NCBI GenBank assembly: GCA_021828475.1
Contig: JAJZIY010000013.1
Span: 1 to 64,000, forward strand
Direction: 5' to 3'
Length of the DNA: 64,000 nucleotides
DNA from: Actinomycetes bacterium
GTDB taxonomy: Bacteria > Actinomycetota > Acidimicrobiia > Acidimicrobiales > Palsa-688
Part shown: positions 57,549 to 64,000 of the stretch, one piece after another
Layout of the letters: the number at the start of each line of letters is the position of its first letter
Position numbering within the stretch: the stretch's first letter is position 1
Program-made: the position numbers and the translations under genes
The notes under the pieces: model-generated
Databases searched by the model: none
What the model was told of the DNA's origin: nothing
What the model saw: only the letters and a program-made list of their open reading frames with translations

Positions 57549-59099
57549 GTGCCCGAGCACACGATGGGACAGCGCCTGGAGGAGCTCGAGGCCCGCCGGG
57601 ACGCTGCCCTGCACGCCGGGAGCGCGGTCGCTGTGGAACGCCAGCACGAGCGGGGCAAGATGACCGCTCGGGAGCGGGTCGACCAGCTCGTCGACCCGGG
57701 CTCGTTCCAGGAGCTGGACATGCTCGCCCGCAGCCGGGCCCACGGCATGGACGAGTCGAGGCGCTCGTACACCGACGGCGTCGTCACCGGCTTCGCCACC
57801 GTCGGCGGGCGCACGGTGTGCATATTCTCCCAGGACTTCACCGTCATAGGTGGCACGCTCGGCGAGGTCGCCGGGGAGAAGGTCCACAAGGTGCAGGACC
57901 TCGCCGCTTCGCTGGGGGTGCCGCTCATAGGCATCAACGACGGCGGCGGTGCCAGGGTCCAGGAGGGTGTCGTCGCCCTGCACTACTACGGTGGCATCTT
58001 CCGGCGGAACGTGGCTGTTTCGGGAGTCGTGCCCCAGATAAGCGTGATCATGGGCAGCTGCGCAGGTGGCGCCGTGTACAGCCCGGCCATCACCGACTTC
58101 GTCTTCATGGTCCAGGGAAGCTCGCAGATGTTCATCACGGGCCCCGATGTCGTGAAGGCCGTGACCGGCGAGGACGTGACCCACGAGGAGCTGGGCGGCG
58201 CCATCACCCACGCGACCAAGTCCGGCGTCGCCTGTTTCGTGACCCCGGACGAGGTCACCTGCCTGGAGCAGGTCAAGCAACTGCTGGCCTACCTGCCTTC
58301 CAACAACACCGAGCCGGCGCCCGTCACGCCCGCCCGTGACGACCCCCTGCGATCGGTACCCAGGCTGGCGGAGATCGTGCCGGCGGATTCCCGGCAGCCC
58401 TACGACGTCAGGCTGGCCCTGCGCGAGATCCTCGACGACGGCGAGCTCCTGGAGTACCACCCCCTCTGGGCTCTCAACCTGGTGTGCGGCCTCGGCAGGG
58501 TCGGCGGCAGACCGGTCGGCGTGGTCGCCAACCAACCCCAGGTCCTGGCCGGCGTGCTCGACATCGACGCCTGCGAGAAAGGTGCGCGCTTCGTGCGCAC
58601 CTGCGACTGTTTCAACATCCCGCTCGTCACCTTCGTCGACGTCCCCGGCTTCATGCCCGGCACCGACCAGGAGCACGGGGGCCTGGCCCGCCGCGCCGCC
58701 AAGCTGGTGTACGCCTACTGCGAAGCTGCCGTGCCGAGGGTGCAGGTCGTGACCAGGAAGGCCTACGGCAATGCGTACGTGGTGATGGGCTCCAAGTCCC
58801 TGGGCGCCGACCTTTCGTACGCGTGGCCTTCGGCAGAGATCGCCGCCATGGGTGCCGACAGCGCCGTCGACAACCTGCACGGCCCGGAGCTGGCCACCAC
58901 CGCTCCAGAACGGCGGGCGGAACTGGTGGAGATGTACAAGGAGGCCAGTTCCAGTCCCCACACCGCGGCCGAGCGCGGCTACATCGACGAGGTGATCGAC
59001 CCTTCCGACACCCGCCGCTACATACATCAGGCCCTGCAAGTGCTGTCCTCGCGGCGCTCCGAGACGCCTCCGCGCAAGCACGCCAACCTCCCGCTGTGA
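57549..59099 (+). CDS. pccB: Acyl-CoA carboxylase carboxyltransferase subunit (PccB/AccD-type)
   Basis: A 516-residue carboxyltransferase beta subunit. There are two crotonase-like domains: the N-terminal one with GKMTARERVDQLVDPGSFQELD, GGGARVQEGV and MGSCAGGAVYSPAITDF (acyl-CoA oxyanion loop), the C-terminal one with VDVPGFMPGTDQEHGG and ARRAAKLVYAYCEAAVPRVQ (carboxybiotin site), and KAYGNAYVVMGSKSL. The family carboxylates acetyl- or propionyl-CoA for fatty acid or methylmalonyl-CoA formation. It needs a biotinylated alpha chain, which is not in the window. GTG 57549 is chosen; TTG 57540 is the earliest alternative. Its stop overlaps a small downstream gene. Confidence 0.93.
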   Translation: MPEHTMGQRLEELEARRDAALHAGSAVAVERQHERGKMTARERVDQLVDPGSFQELDMLARSRAHGMDESRRSYTDGVVTGFATVGGRTVCIFSQDFTVIGGTLGEVAGEKVHKVQDLAASLGVPLIGINDGGGARVQEGVVALHYYGGIFRRNVAVSGVVPQISVIMGSCAGGAVYSPAITDFVFMVQGSSQMFITGPDVVKAVTGEDVTHEELGGAITHATKSGVACFVTPDEVTCLEQVKQLLAYLPSNNTEPAPVTPARDDPLRSVPRLAEIVPADSRQPYDVRLALREILDDGELLEYHPLWALNLVCGLGRVGGRPVGVVANQPQVLAGVLDIDACEKGARFVRTCDCFNIPLVTFVDVPGFMPGTDQEHGGLARRAAKLVYAYCEAAVPRVQVVTRKAYGNAYVVMGSKSLGADLSYAWPSAEIAAMGADSAVDNLHGPELATTAPERRAELVEMYKEASSSPHTAAERGYIDEVIDPSDTRRYIHQALQVLSSRRSETPPRKHANLPL

Positions 59100-59299
59100 A
59101 CAACCCCACCCCCCTGGTCCGCCTCGAGCTGAGCGAGCTGGCCTCGCCCCCGGGCCCTGAGCTGGCGCAGGCCATCGTCGTCGCGGTACGGGTTGCGCTG
59201 GGAGACCATGTCCAGCCGGTACCCGTGAAGGCGTCGGCGTGGCGGTTTTCGGGGCGCTGGTGGCAGGCGCGTCCGGGGATGACAAACCGATCGAACTAG
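59096..59299 (+). CDS. Small protein overlapping the carboxylase gene, candidate accessory subunit
   Basis: A 67-residue frame whose GTG overlaps the carboxyltransferase stop (GTGA). It runs LVRLELSELASPPGPELAQA, a helical middle, and ends AWRFSGRWWQARPG. Size, position and the Trp-rich C-terminus resemble the epsilon subunits of actinobacterial acyl-CoA carboxylases (which end in a conserved WR region), but the sequence is not a clear match. I infer that it belongs to the carboxylase complex. It could also be an unrelated coupled small protein. Confidence 0.5.
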   Translation: MNNPTPLVRLELSELASPPGPELAQAIVVAVRVALGDHVQPVPVKASAWRFSGRWWQARPGMTNRSN

Positions 59300-59539
59300 G
59301 ACAGAGCCGTTTTCCCCTACCTGTGGACGACTTGTGGACAGCATCGGGGACCACTTGGGGACCGCCACAGCTGGCCGGCGCGCCGACAGGTACCTCCGGG
59401 ACAGGGCCGCTGGCCCGTGCACAGGTGTTACCCTCGGCACGTATGCCAGGCGTAGCACTGCCCGACGAGCCCGCCCGGGACCAGCCGGTGGACGGCCGGC
59501 CGCCAGCTGCTACTACGGACGAGCAGGGGAGACGTTGAG
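59300..59539. other. Intergenic region with two DnaA-box-like nonamers
   Basis: TGTGGACGA (59322-59330) and TGTGGACAG (59333-59341) each differ by one base from the actinobacterial DnaA box complement TGTGGACAA. No dnaA, dnaN or long AT-rich stretch is near, so this is not an origin. No gene is seen here. Confidence 0.35.
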
Positions 59540-60064
59540 TTGAGCGGTCCAAGCAACATGTCGGGCGACCAGGGCAGCGGGGCGGCCTCTGCCAGCGGCT
59601 TCCTCGCCGTGCTGATCGAGGACGCCCTGGCGGCCAACGGCATCGACAGCACACCCGTGGAGGGCTTCCCCGCGGTCATGACCGGGACCGTGGCCGGCTC
59701 GATCGGGCAGTGGAACTTCTTCGCCCAGGCAGACGACGCCTCGATGGGCGTCGTCGTGTACTCGGTCTTCCCGGGCAACATCGCCGAGGCCCGCCGACCG
59801 GCCGTGTCGGAGCTGGCGACGAGGGTCAACTACCTCCTGCGCTACGGCAACCTGGAGATGGACTTCGCCGACGGCGAGGTGCGGGCACGTACCAGCGCAC
59901 GCGGTGGCAACGACCCCCTCGACTTCACGGTCATCTCCCAGCTGGTCAAGGCCAACCTGGAACTGGCCGAGCTGTTTTTTCCCGCGGTCCGCGAGGTGGC
60001 GGGCAACGAGGCCCCTCCCGCCAAGGCACTGTCGGGGTTGCTCCAGCGCATACAGCAGACATGA
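59540..60064 (+). CDS. YbjN-domain protein
   Basis: A 174-residue protein of the YbjN / type III secretion chaperone-like superfamily. A short Gly/Ser-rich start is followed by an alpha-beta fold: FLAVLIEDALAANGIDSTPVEGF, WNFFAQADDASMGVVVYSVFP, ATRVNYLLRYGNLEMDFADGEVRART. Members are small cytoplasmic proteins of mostly unknown role. TTG 59540 is preferred for the AGGGGAGA seven bases upstream; ATG 59558 is the alternative. It converges with purF. Confidence 0.75.
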   Translation: MSGPSNMSGDQGSGAASASGFLAVLIEDALAANGIDSTPVEGFPAVMTGTVAGSIGQWNFFAQADDASMGVVVYSVFPGNIAEARRPAVSELATRVNYLLRYGNLEMDFADGEVRARTSARGGNDPLDFTVISQLVKANLELAELFFPAVREVAGNEAPPAKALSGLLQRIQQT

Positions 60065-60077
60065 CCGGCGCAGAAGC

Positions 60078-61601
60078 CTAGGGGAACACCCTCCCCGCCC
60101 CGCCGCCGCCGGCAGGGTGCTGGGCGTGGCCGGCAGAAGAGGGGCCTCCCGCCTGGTTGCGGCGGGCTTCGAGCATGTCCTTGGAGAACCTGACCGGCAC
60201 GGCGACGGGGTAGTCGCCCGTCAAGCAGGCGTCGCAGAAACCGGCCCCTGGTACGCCCGTGGCCCGCTTCAGAGCGTCCAGCGCCAGGTAGGCCAGGCTG
60301 TCCGCCCCGATGTAGTCGCAGATCTCGCCTACCTCGAGGTCGGCTGCCACCAACTCGGCTCGCGTGCCGGTGTCCAGGCCGTAGAAGCACGGCCAGCGGT
60401 AAGGGGGCGACGAGATGCGCAGGTGCACCTCCCTGCAGCCTGCCTCCCGCAGCATGGCGACCATGGCCCTCGTAGTGGTGCCCCTCACGATCGAGTCGTC
60501 GACGACAACCAGGCGCTTGGCGGCGATGGCCTCACGTAGGGGATTGAGCTTGCGCCTGACGCCCTGGGCGCGCTGACCGGGGTCGGGGTTGATGAAGGTG
60601 CGGCCGATGTAGCGGTTTTTGACGAGGGCATGGCCGAAGGGGATACCGCTACGGCGGCTGTACCCCTCGGCTGCGGGCAAGCCCGAGTCTGGGACGCCGA
60701 CGACCATGTCCGCCGCTACAGGCGCCTGGTCGGCCAGCAGCTCGCCCATCCTCACCCGTGCCCCGTGCAGCTCCTGGCCGTAGAGGCGGCTGTCGGGACG
60801 GGCCAGGTACACGAACTCGAAGAGGCAGAGCTTGGGCTGCACCTCGGAAGGCTCCCAGGGGTAGTAGCTCTGACAGCCCTCGGGCCCGATGACGATGAGC
60901 TCGCCGGGCTCGACCTCGCGCACGAAGTGGGCACCGGTGATGTCCAGTGCCGGTGTCTCCGACGCCAGGACCCAGCCGTCGTCGAGCTTGCCCAGGCACA
61001 GCGGCCGGAACCCGTTCGGATCCCGGACACCCACGATCTCGTTGCGGTCGGCCAGCACAAGGGAGAAGGCACCCCGCAGGGTGGGCAGCACGTCGAGCAG
61101 GGCGCTGAGCAGGCTGTCGTCGCCGGCCGGCCCGTCGGGGGCCTCCTCCTCCATGCGCCGCGCCACCAGCTCGGCCATGAGGTCGGAGTCGCTGGTGGCT
61201 ACGCCCGGGAGCATGCCCGCCGACGCTGCCAGGTCATCGGTGTTGGTGAGGTTGCCGTTGTGGGCGACGGCGAACTCCGTGCCACCGGCGTGGCGGTACA
61301 TGGGCTGAGCGTTGTGCCACGACGACGAGCCGGTCGTGGAGTAGCGGGTGTGGCCCACGGCCAGGTGCCCGACCAGGCCCGCCATCTTGTACTCGTTGAA
61401 GACCTGGGTGACGAGGCCCATGTCCTTCACGACGATCATGGTGGTCCCGTCACTCACCGCCATGCCCGCCGACTCCTGCCCCCTGTGCTGCAGGGCGTGG
61501 AGGCCGTCGAAGACGATCGGGGCGACGTGGCGCCCGGGGGCGTAGATGCCGAAAACGCCGCACGCCTCCCGCGGGCTCTCGTGCTCGACGTGGTCGCTCA
61601 C
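60078..61601 (-). CDS. purF: Amidophosphoribosyltransferase
   Basis: A 507-residue glutamine PRPP amidotransferase, first committed step of purine synthesis. The N-terminal Ntn nucleophile is Cys14 in EACGVFG after a 13-residue propeptide. RYSTTGSSSWHNAQP and HNGNLTN are glutaminase motifs. VVVDDSIVRGTT is the PRPP loop. Cysteines in GFCDACLTGDYPV and SYY... suggest the [4Fe-4S]-containing B. subtilis type. GTG 61601 gives the natural propeptide length; an earlier GTG (61631) is possible. Pro/Gly-rich tail at the end. Confidence 0.95.
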   Translation of the reverse strand: MSDHVEHESPREACGVFGIYAPGRHVAPIVFDGLHALQHRGQESAGMAVSDGTTMIVVKDMGLVTQVFNEYKMAGLVGHLAVGHTRYSTTGSSSWHNAQPMYRHAGGTEFAVAHNGNLTNTDDLAASAGMLPGVATSDSDLMAELVARRMEEEAPDGPAGDDSLLSALLDVLPTLRGAFSLVLADRNEIVGVRDPNGFRPLCLGKLDDGWVLASETPALDITGAHFVREVEPGELIVIGPEGCQSYYPWEPSEVQPKLCLFEFVYLARPDSRLYGQELHGARVRMGELLADQAPVAADMVVGVPDSGLPAAEGYSRRSGIPFGHALVKNRYIGRTFINPDPGQRAQGVRRKLNPLREAIAAKRLVVVDDSIVRGTTTRAMVAMLREAGCREVHLRISSPPYRWPCFYGLDTGTRAELVAADLEVGEICDYIGADSLAYLALDALKRATGVPGAGFCDACLTGDYPVAVPVRFSKDMLEARRNQAGGPSSAGHAQHPAGGGGAGRVFP

Positions 61602-61672
61602 CCGCCCATTGTCGCACGGCTCGCTCAACACGGGCGAAAGCGGCTGCCTGAGCCGGCATTAGCGTTGGCGGG

Positions 61673-62509
61673 GTGATCGACCTCCACACCCATTCCAACG
61701 TCTCAGACGGCAGCGATACCCCCACTCAGCTGGTGGCCCTGGCAGCGACCGCCGGGCTGTCCGCCCTGGCCCTCACCGACCACGACCGCCAGGACGGCAT
61801 AGCCGAGGCGCGCGCTGCCGCCAGGGCGCAGGGCATCGAGCTGGTGCCCGGTGTGGAGATCAGCTGCGAGCACCGCGGGACGATGCACGTGCTCGTCTAC
61901 TTCCTGGAACCGGGCGACGGCCCCCTCCAGGACGAACTGGTCAGGCTGCAGGCTGCGAGGCAGGACCGCAACCAGCGCCTTGTGGCCCGCCTCGCGGACA
62001 TAGGCCTGCCCGTGACCCTGGAGGAGGTCGAGGCGGAGTCGGGCGGCCGGGGCACGGGCAGGCCGCACGTCGCGGCCGTGCTCGTGCGAAAGGGCCTGGC
62101 CTCGTCCGTGCAGGACGCCTTCGACCGCTACCTGGCCAAGGGCCGGCCTGGCTATGTGGACAAGGAGCGCCTGGAGCCGCTCACCGCCATCGACCTGGCC
62201 CTCGAGTCGGGGGCTCTGCCCGTGCTGGCGCACCCGCTGTCCCTGGGGCTCAACCCGCGCCAGCTCACGTCGGCGGTCGAAGAGCTGGCGGACGCCGGCT
62301 TGGCCGGCATGGAGGTGGTCTACGGCTCCTACAGCATCGAGGAACGTGCGCCGCTGGCCGTACTGGCCGCCCGCGCCGGCCTCGCCATAACCGGAGGTTC
62401 CGACCACCACGGCAGCTACAAACCGGACCTGACGGTCGGCAAGGGGCGCGGGGACCTGCACGTGCCCGACGGGGCCCTGGAGGCCCTGAAGGAGCGGCTG
62501 GAAGCCTGA
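61673..62509 (+). CDS. PHP-domain phosphoesterase (YciV/RNase AM-like)
   Basis: A 278-residue polymerase-and-histidinol-phosphatase-domain protein. It has metal ligands in IDLHTHSNVSDGSD, LALTDHD, PGVEISCE, VLAHPLSLG and GSDHHGSY, a trinuclear-site pattern. It resembles 3',5'-nucleotide bisphosphate phosphatase / 5'-3' exoribonuclease AM. GTG 61673 (reading IDLHTHS) places the first motif at the very start, as usual. The next gene starts four bases after its stop. Confidence 0.85.
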   Translation: MIDLHTHSNVSDGSDTPTQLVALAATAGLSALALTDHDRQDGIAEARAAARAQGIELVPGVEISCEHRGTMHVLVYFLEPGDGPLQDELVRLQAARQDRNQRLVARLADIGLPVTLEEVEAESGGRGTGRPHVAAVLVRKGLASSVQDAFDRYLAKGRPGYVDKERLEPLTAIDLALESGALPVLAHPLSLGLNPRQLTSAVEELADAGLAGMEVVYGSYSIEERAPLAVLAARAGLAITGGSDHHGSYKPDLTVGKGRGDLHVPDGALEALKERLEA

Positions 62510-62512
62510 GCC

Positions 62513-63700
62513 GTGACCGGCGACCTGGCCGACAGGCTCCTCTCCGTGCCGCCCGCCCGCCGGTGGGGACCGGTACTGCTGCAGGCGGTCAAGACAGCCC
62601 TCGCCTGCGGGCTGTCCTGGTTCGTGGCGGCGGACGCGCTGGGCAACAGCATCCCCGTCTTCGCCCCGCTGGCGGCCCTGCTGACGGTACAGGTGACGAT
62701 CTGGGAGTCCATCTCGCGCGGCCTGCAGCGGGTGCTCGGGGTGGTGGCCGGCGTCGTCGTGGCGTACGGCTTCGCCCGGCTCGCAGGTATCAACGCCTGG
62801 TCCATCGGGCTGGTGGTGCTGGTGTCGTTCCTGCTGGGGCGGGTGCTGAGGCTGGGAGCCCAGGGCTCGGTCCAGGTGCCCGTCAGCGCCCTGCTGGTGC
62901 TGGTCCTCGGGGCGACCACGGGCGGCTACGCCGCTGACCGGGTCTTGGACACGGCCGTAGGGGCCGCCCTCGGCATAGCCGTCAACCTGGTCATCGTGCC
63001 CCGCTCGCACGTCCAGGAGGCAACGGCGGGCGTGCAGGGTTTCGCCCGTGAGCTGGCCGGCGTGCTGGCTGACGCCTCGGCCTGCGTGCGCAGCGGCACA
63101 GGCGGGCTCTCCGACGCGGCAGCCCTGCTGGCCCGGGCCCGCCTGCTGGAGGCGCAGGGTCAGCGCGTCGCCGGTGGCGCCCGCCAGGCCCGCACCGCCT
63201 TGCGCTGGAGCCCCAGCGCCAAGCGCAACCGTGCCGGCGCTGAGCTCCTGGCGCCGGCGGTAGCCAAACTGCGCCTGGTGGAGCGTCAGGTCCGGGGCAT
63301 CGCCAGGGCCGTGGCCGACACCACCGGCGATTGGCGTGGGGCCCCCGAGCTGCCTGCTGGGCTGGGCAGGCTCCTCGACGCCACAGCAGCACAACTACTG
63401 GCCTGGGCGGACTGGCTCGGCGAGGCGGTGACGGCACCCGGGCCGCAGGACCGCCCCTCGGCCCCGACCGCGGCAGGGCACGGGGGCCAGGAGCAGGGAC
63501 CGACGGTCGATGTCGGCGATGTCGAGGCCGCTTACCGCTCGGTCATCCGTGCCAGCAGGGCGCCCGACGTGAGCCTGGAGGTGGCTGCGGCCAGCTGCTC
63601 CATGGCCGTCGACGCCCGGCGTATCGGCGAGGAGCTCGCCGGGCCGACCGGGCCGGCACCCCTTGCGCCGGCCCGGTGGCGGGACCTGTTCGCGCCCTGA
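62513..63700 (+). CDS. FUSC/aromatic-acid-exporter-family membrane protein
   Basis: A 395-residue protein. The N-terminal half has six hydrophobic segments from about residue 20 to 165 (TALACGLSWFVAADALGN, PVFAPLAALLTVQVTIWES, RVLGVVAGVVVAYGF) of the FUSC/ArAE type. The C-terminal half is a long helical cytoplasmic domain rich in Ala/Arg (about 170-395). Such proteins may export aromatic or other organic acids. GTG 62513 follows the PHP gene by three bases, so they form an operon. Confidence 0.75.
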   Translation: MTGDLADRLLSVPPARRWGPVLLQAVKTALACGLSWFVAADALGNSIPVFAPLAALLTVQVTIWESISRGLQRVLGVVAGVVVAYGFARLAGINAWSIGLVVLVSFLLGRVLRLGAQGSVQVPVSALLVLVLGATTGGYAADRVLDTAVGAALGIAVNLVIVPRSHVQEATAGVQGFARELAGVLADASACVRSGTGGLSDAAALLARARLLEAQGQRVAGGARQARTALRWSPSAKRNRAGAELLAPAVAKLRLVERQVRGIARAVADTTGDWRGAPELPAGLGRLLDATAAQLLAWADWLGEAVTAPGPQDRPSAPTAAGHGGQEQGPTVDVGDVEAAYRSVIRASRAPDVSLEVAAASCSMAVDARRIGEELAGPTGPAPLAPARWRDLFAP

Positions 63701-63752
63701 GCCGGCGCGGCAGCGCCGTGCGCAGGGCCCTGGCTCCCGGGGGTCAGGGGGG

Positions 63753-64000
63753 TCAGGGGGTCACACCGGCCCCTGGTGCTCCATCGTCGGCGCTCCCGGG
63801 CGCCACAACGTACAACGAGGCGCCCGAGGCCACGAACTCCTCCGACTTGCTGCGCAGGCCCCTACGGATCTCCTCGGCCGGCGGGTCGTCGGCAGAGCCC
63901 CGGCCCTCACCCGAGGCCGCCGCTGCAGCGGCCCCGGCCATGCGCCGCAGGTCGTGGCTGATGCTCATGGAGCAGAACTTCGGACCGCACATCGAACAGA
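63753..64000 (-). CDS. thiC: Phosphomethylpyrimidine synthase, C-terminal end (partial)
   Basis: The minus strand enters from the right edge reading CSMCGPKFCSMSISHDLRRM, the C-terminal radical-SAM iron-sulfur motif (CxxCxxxxC) diagnostic of ThiC, which makes the HMP-P unit of thiamin. The remaining tail is an Ala/Gly-rich and then charged extension of about 60 residues, longer than usual. The gene body and any TPP riboswitch lie beyond base 64000. Confidence 0.93.
   Translation of the reverse strand, partial: CSMCGPKFCSMSISHDLRRMAGAAAAAASGEGRGSADDPPAEEIRRGLRSKSEEFVASGASLYVVAPGSADDGAPGAGVTP

Noticed and set aside
59322-59341. Replication origin from two DnaA-box-like nonamers
   Set aside because: Only two imperfect boxes, no dnaA/dnaN/gyr genes and no AT-rich unwinding region.
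57534-59654. 706-codon open frame on the minus strand
   Set aside because: Antisense to the carboxyltransferase gene; Asp/Val/Gly/His-rich mirror composition without a fold.

Overview
The window is 64 kb of very GC-rich DNA (G or C at nearly every third codon position, frequent GTG starts, stop/start overlaps, at least two likely leaderless genes). This points to Actinomycetota. The gene set (CtpE-like P-type ATPase, SufR-like regulator, paired CrcB proteins, LCP protein, acyl-CoA carboxylase beta chain, MazF and PHD-type toxin-antitoxin pairs, ROK and LacI regulators) fits a deep-branching actinobacterium such as Acidimicrobiia, but no rRNA or other phylogenetic marker settles this.

Layout. 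0-0.4 kb: a broken aldehyde dehydrogenase. 0.6-7.4 kb: a sugar importer in LsrACDB/RhaSTPQ style (ATPase, two permeases, binding protein), then a beta-hydroxyacid dehydrogenase and a DHDPS/KDG-aldolase-family enzyme. 7.5-9.3 kb: an MBL-fold hydrolase and a YbaK-type deacylase. 9.4-16.1 kb: a second importer (two paralogous binding proteins around one permease and one ATPase) with a divergent ROK regulator. 16.1-19.6 kb: an EamA exporter, an FG-GAP lipoprotein coupled to hisG, and hisE. 19.9-33.7 kb: a polyol/sugar island with a third importer, an FGGY kinase, two mannitol-dehydrogenase-family enzymes, a zinc polyol dehydrogenase, an L-xylulose-reductase-like SDR, a LacI regulator, an LsrF/DhnA-type class I aldolase and DhaL/DhaK. 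The same perfect palindrome, GACAACGTTGTC, lies in front of both ends of this island and suggests one LacI regulon.

33.9-36.4 kb holds a predicted Fe-S regulator with a coupled zinc-ribbon-like small protein and a multi-helix heme-oxidase-like membrane protein, sharing a TCTAG-N6-(C/G)TAGA inverted repeat. 36.5-39.6 kb: two coupled MutS-type ATPases. 39.6-42.6 kb: a small accessory patch with two toxin-antitoxin pairs, a broken gene, degenerate repeats and a transposase fragment, ending beside a tRNA-Ser. 42.8-48.8 kb: tRNA-Ser, SRP RNA, an LCP protein, dnaX, recR and a Gfo/Idh/MocA oxidoreductase.

49-64 kb is mostly housekeeping: a LigB-type dioxygenase, a fluoride riboswitch with two crcB genes, a universal stress protein, a CtpE-like ATPase, a 5'-3' exonuclease, aat, an ECF sigma factor, an acyl-CoA carboxylase beta chain with a small overlapping partner, a YbjN-like protein, purF, a PHP phosphoesterase, an FUSC membrane protein and the 3' end of thiC.

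The most promising material for new biology is the polyol island with its bracketing operators, the Fe-S regulator/heme-membrane-protein/small-protein unit, the MutS-like pair, and the patch of toxin-antitoxin genes and degenerate repeats.
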